10,491 nt of DNA from CAYLLD01 sp964425135 (lineage in GTDB: Bacteria > Pseudomonadota > Alphaproteobacteria > Rhodobacterales > Rhodobacteraceae). Position numbers and translations under genes: made by a program. Within the stretch, counting starts at the first letter, position 1, and each line of letters starts with the position of its first letter. The DNA lies in assembly GCA_964425135.1 (NCBI GenBank), contig CAYRKW010000085.1, forward strand, positions 1-10,491, read 5' to 3'. Shown piece after piece: positions 6,724 through 10,491 of this stretch. The notes below the pieces were generated by a model, which was given only the letters and a program-made list of their open reading frames with translations, had not been told where the DNA came from and did not search any database.

Positions 6724-8733
6724 CTATGGCCCCGCTTCAAAGCTCGCACCGGCTAATGTGCGATGGCTGGTCTGGCCACCGGGCTGCCGACCGTTGAAGG
6801 CGGTATGCAGGATGGCGCTGTCATGCACAAAGAGGTTCAGACTGTAGCAGCAGCGGGTGAAACGCGCGCCAAGTTCGGTCATATCGATGTTGCGAATATG
6901 GACCAGACCGGAGCCTGTGGTGCCCTGATCGTCGATCACGCCAAACGGGTCATCGAGCGGCTCAAAGTACTCATGCGCTGCGTTGCCGGTGTCACTGGCA
7001 AAGCTGTGCACACCCCAAGGATCGCCGCCCTGAACCTGCAAGGTGTATTGACCGTAATGCAGATCCTTGAACTCGGCCCAGATCTGGAACTGGCTCTCCG
7101 AGGTCGGCGCTTCACCACAGTTTTGCACAACTGTCGTGCCGTCCATCAGACGCACTTCAACGGTCATCGGAGCAGGCGTTGGTGACAGATCACCAGCCGG
7201 GGCGACATTATCCAACTGAATAAAGTGGTTTTGGCTCGCAAAGGTGGTAGTAGAGCCGGAGGTTTCCCACTCGAGCCGCACCCGCATCAGGTCGTTTTCG
7301 CGCGCATCATCAAGCGCCTTGGTGTTCCAGACCGCCAGATGCAGATGCGGATTGGCGCAACCAAAACTGCCGCCGTTTCCGGTGATCCCGCTCGGATTGC
7401 CGATCAGCGCATCATAAAAATTGCGCGCATCCATCCAGCCGCTTGATGTGGCCAGGGTCAGGGTTGAGCTCCATTGGCATGTCCAACCGGTGATGCTGAG
7501 CACAGGCACGCGCAGCTGCCACGTCGTGTCGATATTGCCCGAAAGCGGATTGCTAAGGCTCTGGAACGTCACTCGGAAGCGGGTCATATCGCCGGTGTCG
7601 GTTGCCAGATTGGGCGGCAGCGTTCCGTCAATCGGGATAAACCGACCACAGGGGCGACGTGGGTCATCACCGGGCGGGCTTGCAGCAAAGTTATCGCGCC
7701 ATAGGCCATCGGTATTGAAATCAGCGGCGCTGAAGTCGCGTCCACATAGGCTATCTATATGAGCGCGCGGGATTTCACCGGGTTGAAAAGCCAAAGCATC
7801 GAGTCCCAGAAAATCTGCACGCGGGTTCAATCCCGCGATCAGGCTTTCGTGCTTCACCTCGACGCTGCCGCCAACGTGCAGAACGTCGCCGTCTGTGAAG
7901 GGATCACGCTCTGCTCGATAGAGGATTTCTGTCGAAAAACGGATTTCCGAGCGATCCACGCTGCGCAATCCGGTCACAGCATCAATGCCAAAATCGACAC
8001 CGCGATCAGGGATGCCTGCCGGAATGGGCGTTGGTAGCACCTGATTTTGCGCCAGAACCTTGATACCAGAGACAGCCGAAAGGATGTCACCGTCCAGGAT
8101 CGACGGCGCGTTTGGACTTTCGGTCGTGCCTTCGATGGAGAACCAGATATCCACTTCCAGCGCTTGCAGCCGGTTGAGATAGTCGTTTGGGTTGTTCGCA
8201 AGCTCGTCAACACCAAACTCGCCCGCAAGTTTAATCGCCTCGATAATCCGGCCTTCCTCGCCGACGAAATGCACACCATCAAGCCCATGCTCCCCGCGCA
8301 ACTGGAAGCGCGTTATCAGCACCTCATGCGGGATGACGATGCCGACGGGGAAGATAATGTCGCCATGACTGAACAGATCGAAGGTCTCGCTCAGCTCGGT
8401 GGAAAAGGCGATATACCCCTCTTCGGGCAAGATCACATCGACCGCATCAAGCCCAAGTGCGCGCGGAATTTCCAGAAAATTGCGCGGGATAAGTTCGGCA
8501 TTGCGTGCGCAAACCACCGTATCGCCGGTGGTGCGGTTCACGGAGATCAGATCGCCGTCCGAGACGATGGGATTGCCATCGTATTTCTCACCGGCTTCGG
8601 AGACGAAATCTTCTTCGGTCGAATACACCGTGCCATTGCACTCAGCAAAACTCTGAGCAAGGGCAGGCACGGAAAAGACCGAAGCCAGGATGCACGATCC
8701 GGCTATGTGCCGGAACATTCTTGGAATGTTCAT
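6724..8733 (-). CDS. Predicted exported repeat-containing protein, unknown function
   Basis: I do not recognise this 669-residue protein. It starts with a clear Sec signal peptide (MNIPRMFRHIAGSCILASVF, cleavage after ALA at residue 26), so it should be periplasmic, surface or secreted. There is no lipobox, transmembrane anchor or C-terminal sorting motif. Residues 57 to about 316 contain four degenerate repeats. Each has a (D/H)GD motif (58-61, 123-125, 214-216, 281-283), then some 25-40 residues later a GLDA-like motif (94-97 GLDA, 150-153 GLDG, 249-252 GIDA, 310-313 GLDA). In the first three, an FSxE follows (110-113, 198-201, 266-269). The second repeat carries an insertion (about 158-190). 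Nine cysteines are present in the mature chain (32, 75, 330, 362, 419, 459, 539, 628, 629), which would allow disulfides. The C-terminal half (from about 385) looks beta-rich and contains GCANPHLHLAVWN. The start is fixed by AAGGAG eight bases upstream (complement of 8742-8747). It appears monocistronic, with its own terminator at 6659-6700. Confidence 0.85.
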   Translation of the reverse strand: MNIPRMFRHIAGSCILASVFSVPALAQSFAECNGTVYSTEEDFVSEAGEKYDGNPIVSDGDLISVNRTTGDTVVCARNAELIPRNFLEIPRALGLDAVDVILPEEGYIAFSTELSETFDLFSHGDIIFPVGIVIPHEVLITRFQLRGEHGLDGVHFVGEEGRIIEAIKLAGEFGVDELANNPNDYLNRLQALEVDIWFSIEGTTESPNAPSILDGDILSAVSGIKVLAQNQVLPTPIPAGIPDRGVDFGIDAVTGLRSVDRSEIRFSTEILYRAERDPFTDGDVLHVGGSVEVKHESLIAGLNPRADFLGLDALAFQPGEIPRAHIDSLCGRDFSAADFNTDGLWRDNFAASPPGDDPRRPCGRFIPIDGTLPPNLATDTGDMTRFRVTFQSLSNPLSGNIDTTWQLRVPVLSITGWTCQWSSTLTLATSSGWMDARNFYDALIGNPSGITGNGGSFGCANPHLHLAVWNTKALDDARENDLMRVRLEWETSGSTTTFASQNHFIQLDNVAPAGDLSPTPAPMTVEVRLMDGTTVVQNCGEAPTSESQFQIWAEFKDLHYGQYTLQVQGGDPWGVHSFASDTGNAAHEYFEPLDDPFGVIDDQGTTGSGLVHIRNIDMTELGARFTRCCYSLNLFVHDSAILHTAFNGRQPGGQTSHRTLAGASFEAGP
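8713..8731. repeat. Perfect inverted repeat at the start codon region
   Basis: GAACATTC (8713-8720) and GAATGTTC (8724-8731) are exact reverse complements separated by three bases. The element covers codons 1-7 of the exported-protein gene. In mRNA it could fold into an eight-pair hairpin directly after the start codon, and in DNA it could be a dimer-binding site. Either might damp expression. It may also be chance. Confidence 0.5.
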
Positions 8734-8763
8734 AACATCAACTCCTTGATAAAATGAATTGAG

Positions 8764-8781
8764 CGCCTGTGTGTGCAGGCG
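8764..8781 (-). terminator. Hairpin, weak terminator candidate for the kinase gene
   Basis: CGCCTG (8764-8769) and CAGGCG (8776-8781) are exact reverse complements around a TGTGTG loop. On the minus strand the stem is followed by CTCAATTCATTTTATC, which is U-rich but interrupted. It lies 80 bases past the kinase stop. A true intrinsic terminator would normally have a tighter T-run, so this is tentative. Confidence 0.3.
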
Positions 8782-8783
8782 AG

Positions 8784-8818
8784 AGACCCTAAACTAGGTA
8801 CGATGCATCGCTGGGTCT
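8784..8818. repeat. Nested palindromes AGACCC...CGATGCATCG...GGGTCT
   Basis: AGACCC (8784-8789) and GGGTCT (8813-8818) are exact reverse complements. Between them lie CCTA/TAGG (8788-8791 and 8795-8798) and a perfect 10-base palindrome, CGATGCATCG (8801-8810). The density of dyad symmetry suggests a regulatory site upstream of the exported-protein gene. No known regulator motif is recognised. Confidence 0.4.
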
Positions 8819-8860
8819 GTGAGAAACGTCACTGCCGCGTGTCTGCCGTCTTTGGGAGGC

Positions 8861-9802
8861 TTATGGACGGCGTGCGTCGAGATATTCGGTGGTGAGGGCC
8901 ATGGCGTTGGCGACAAAACGCGCGTTTCTTTCGCCAGTTTTATCCTCATCAATGCGGGTGATATTCCAGCCGACATAGGTGACAGCGCGCAGGGCGAGGA
9001 ACAGCGGCAGAGGGCCCAAGTCGATCGTGCGATTGGCGGTGTAACCATGGATCAGGGCGGCATGTAATGCGGGGTAGTCGGGGTTATTGCGGTGCTTGAA
9101 AAGCGCGGTGGCAATCTCGAACAGACGAAACCCGTAGCCGCCATCATCGAAGTCGATCAGATGCAGGCCATCACCGGACCACATCACATTGCCCGGCACG
9201 AGGTCCGCATGGATCAACCCGTAGTCCAGTCTGGGTTGGAGAGCGCTCAGATCGTCGGTGGCTTTGCCGCGAAACTCTGTCAGGTGGGATCGCTGGTTTG
9301 AGGTGAGTGCAGGGTTGTCCCAAAACCGATCCCAAAGTGGGGTTTCGCCAAGCAAACCATCGATGTCCCAGCTAGGGCGGTCGCAGGATGTTGCCTGTGG
9401 CCAGTGATCGCTTGCGCCGTGCAGCTTGGCCATGGTCTGTCCGAGGCGTTTGAAAAGATCACGTCGCGCATTGGGATCAAGCGAGAGTAACGCGGTGTCC
9501 AGCGTCTCGCCGCTCAGCCACGTCAGAAGATCGATTTGCACACCGTCGACACGTTGCAGATGTGGCCCTTCAATGCTGGCGATGGGCGCTGGAACGGATA
9601 GGCCAGAGCGGTCGAGCCAGGCCATCCACTCCAGCTCCGCCGCCAGTTGTGTGTCGGTACGGTAGCCCATGCGATGCGCACGCAGGGCGTAGGTGCCGGA
9701 CGGATGGATAACGCGATAAACCGCGTTTTCCCGTGCCGCGACCAGGGTGATCTTCGCCCCTTCCAGCCCCCACAGTGGCAGCGCCTGTTCCGGCGCGATC
9801 AT
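8861..9802 (-). CDS. APH-fold small-molecule kinase (phosphotransferase family)
   Basis: This 313-residue cytoplasmic protein belongs to the aminoglycoside phosphotransferase/choline kinase-like superfamily, closest in look to the homoserine-kinase-II/hydroxylysine-kinase group. The evidence is the catalytic loop HADLVPGN (His198, Asp200, Asn205) followed by the metal-binding LIDFDD (Asp217, Asp219), and an N-terminal VYRVIHPSGTYALRAHR strand pair typical of the ATP-binding lobe. AELEWMAWLDRSGLSVPAPI and GQTMAKLHG are also typical. The length is normal. The start at 9802 overlaps the stop of the upstream aminotransferase gene by four bases (ATGA) and has no strong ribosome site, so translation is probably coupled. 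Next to an AGXT2-like phospho-lyase, the most likely role is phosphorylation of an amino alcohol or hydroxylated amino acid, such as ethanolamine or hydroxylysine, rather than antibiotic resistance. That role is inferred. Confidence 0.88.
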   Translation of the reverse strand: MIAPEQALPLWGLEGAKITLVAARENAVYRVIHPSGTYALRAHRMGYRTDTQLAAELEWMAWLDRSGLSVPAPIASIEGPHLQRVDGVQIDLLTWLSGETLDTALLSLDPNARRDLFKRLGQTMAKLHGASDHWPQATSCDRPSWDIDGLLGETPLWDRFWDNPALTSNQRSHLTEFRGKATDDLSALQPRLDYGLIHADLVPGNVMWSGDGLHLIDFDDGGYGFRLFEIATALFKHRNNPDYPALHAALIHGYTANRTIDLGPLPLFLALRAVTYVGWNITRIDEDKTGERNARFVANAMALTTEYLDARRP

Positions 9803-10491
9803 GGGCGAAGCGGTGTCTGCGTGAGTACGTCATTGAGCGTGTCAAACAGCAGGTCCGCGTTGTCTTTGGAGAACGGCATGGGCGGTCGAATTTTCAGGGT
9901 GTTTTTGTGACGACCCAGTTTGGAGAGTAAAATGCCACGGTCCCGCATCGCATTGATGACGCGGTCGGTGAACGCGGTTGCGGGTGTTTTTGCAGCGCGA
10001 TCCGTGACCATCTCAGCGCCGAATATCAGGCCGGACCCGCGGACGTCACCGATTACCTCATGCGCATCGGCCAGTGCTGACATGCGAGACCGGGCGTAGA
10101 CGCCGACGCTTTGCGCATTGGCGACCAGGTCTTTCTCTTCAATTTCGTCAAGGACGGCCATTGCGGCGGCGCAGGATACGGGGTTGCCGCCGAAGGTGTT
10201 GAAGTAGCGGTAGCCTTTGCGAAACGCGGCGATTGTGTCACCATTCGCCACCACGCCGCCGATGGGATGGCCGTTGCCCATCGGCTTTCCCAAGACCACG
10301 ACATCAGGCACCACGCCCATTTTTTCATGCGCCCACATGTGGGTTCCGATGCGGCCAAAGCCCGATTGCACCTCATCGCAGATGAGCAACCCGCCCGCCT
10401 TGCGCACGATCTCGGCCACCGGTTTGAGCCAGTCGTCGGGCGTGTCGGGGAACCCTTCGTTGAGGAAATAGGGGCAGATGGTAAGGGCGGC
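9799..10491 (-). CDS. Class-III PLP aminotransferase-fold enzyme, AGXT2-like, partial
   Basis: The gene runs off the right edge, so the N-terminus is missing; 230 C-terminal residues are present. The frame is open to base 10491 (reading ...ALTICPYFLNEGFPDTPDDW), and the internal GTG at 10419 is not the start. The protein is a fold-type I, subgroup III PLP enzyme. DEVQSGFGRIGTHMWAHE holds the Asp contacting the PLP ring, and VVLGKPMGNGHPIGGV holds the Schiff-base lysine. The GKPMGNGHP wording and the GTHMW segment resemble the AGXT2L1/AGXT2L2 group, which includes ethanolamine-phosphate and 5-phosphohydroxylysine phospho-lyases. Ordinary class-III transaminases of the ornithine or GABA type usually read differently here. 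FNTFGGNPVSCAAAMAVLDEIE and the C-terminal RGILLSKLGRHKNTLKIRPPM are also typical. It is the upstream partner of the kinase, with overlapping stop and start. Class III is secure; the phospho-lyase reading is a good inference. Confidence 0.9.
   Translation of the reverse strand, partial: AALTICPYFLNEGFPDTPDDWLKPVAEIVRKAGGLLICDEVQSGFGRIGTHMWAHEKMGVVPDVVVLGKPMGNGHPIGGVVANGDTIAAFRKGYRYFNTFGGNPVSCAAAMAVLDEIEEKDLVANAQSVGVYARSRMSALADAHEVIGDVRGSGLIFGAEMVTDRAAKTPATAFTDRVINAMRDRGILLSKLGRHKNTLKIRPPMPFSKDNADLLFDTLNDVLTQTPLRP

Larger units (their letters stand above)
8734..8860. promoter_or_regulatory. Structured gap upstream of the exported protein gene
   Basis: These 127 bases separate the kinase gene stop from the start of the exported-protein gene; both genes are on the minus strand. 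The region must hold the latter's promoter unless it is co-transcribed with the kinase. I see no convincing -35/-10 pair. It holds the AAGGAG ribosome site (complement of 8742-8747), the hairpin at 8764-8781, and the nested palindromes at 8784-8818. Confidence 0.45.

Noticed and set aside
7318..7370. GCANPHLHLAVWN in the exported protein resembles the HLH zinc motif of M23 (LytM) peptidases.
   Set aside because: The required upstream HxxxD ligand pair and the surrounding M23 pattern are absent. A short chance match is more likely.
8713..8731. GAAC-N7-GAAT could be read as an alphaproteobacterial LexA box (GAAC-N7-GAAC).
   Set aside because: One conserved base is wrong, the site lies inside the coding start, and the match follows automatically from the dyad.
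8691..8733. AGSC at residues 11-14 of the exported protein as a lipobox.
   Set aside because: It lies before, not after, the hydrophobic core and lacks Leu at -3. The ALA|Q signal peptidase I site fits better.
8047..8757. A 236-codon open frame on the plus strand opposite the exported-protein gene.
   Set aside because: The opposite strand has a signal peptide, repeats and a good ribosome site. This frame has none of these and reads as a shadow.

Overview
The window looks like chromosomal DNA of a GC-rich alphaproteobacterium, most likely of the Rhodobacterales/Roseobacter type. This is an inference from the Ala/Gly/Arg-rich coding bias, from a tripartite tricarboxylate (TTT) transporter lying beside a TRAP transporter, and from the kinase/class-III-aminotransferase pair. 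No rRNA, tRNA, transposase or CRISPR array is visible.

Layout. Bases 1-303 contain no gene. They carry a cluster of TCCACC-type direct and inverted repeats and, further right, a hairpin plus T-run that would stop plus-strand transcription. Bases 304-3338 (minus strand) hold a complete TTT transporter in the order tctC-tctB-tctA: periplasmic binding protein, small membrane subunit, large membrane subunit. A divergent 211-bp intergenic region (3339-3549) with two inverted repeats separates it from a complete TRAP transporter on the plus strand (3550-6659): dctP-dctQ-dctM. In both transporters a GC-rich hairpin followed by a short T-run sits between the binding-protein gene and the membrane-subunit genes. 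Both therefore look built to make more binding protein than membrane protein. The membrane genes are tightly coupled in each case (ATGA overlap for tctB/tctA, TGATG overlap for dctQ/dctM).

Bases 6724-8733 (minus) encode a 669-residue predicted exported protein that I do not recognise. Its N-terminal half holds about four degenerate repeats built around DGD, GLDA-like and FSxE motifs. Its C-terminal half is cysteine-containing and of unknown fold. Bases 8861-10491 (minus) hold a translationally coupled pair: a class-III PLP-dependent enzyme, cut by the right edge, followed by an APH-fold small-molecule kinase. The PLP enzyme resembles the AGXT2-like phospho-lyases that act on phosphoethanolamine or phosphohydroxylysine. 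Together the two suggest a 'phosphorylate, then eliminate phosphate' amine-catabolic route.

Functionally the window reads as nutrient scavenging: two high-affinity, binding-protein-dependent secondary transporters back to back, beside an amino-alcohol/amino-acid catabolic pair. The substrates cannot be assigned from sequence alone. The least explained element is the repeat-containing exported protein.
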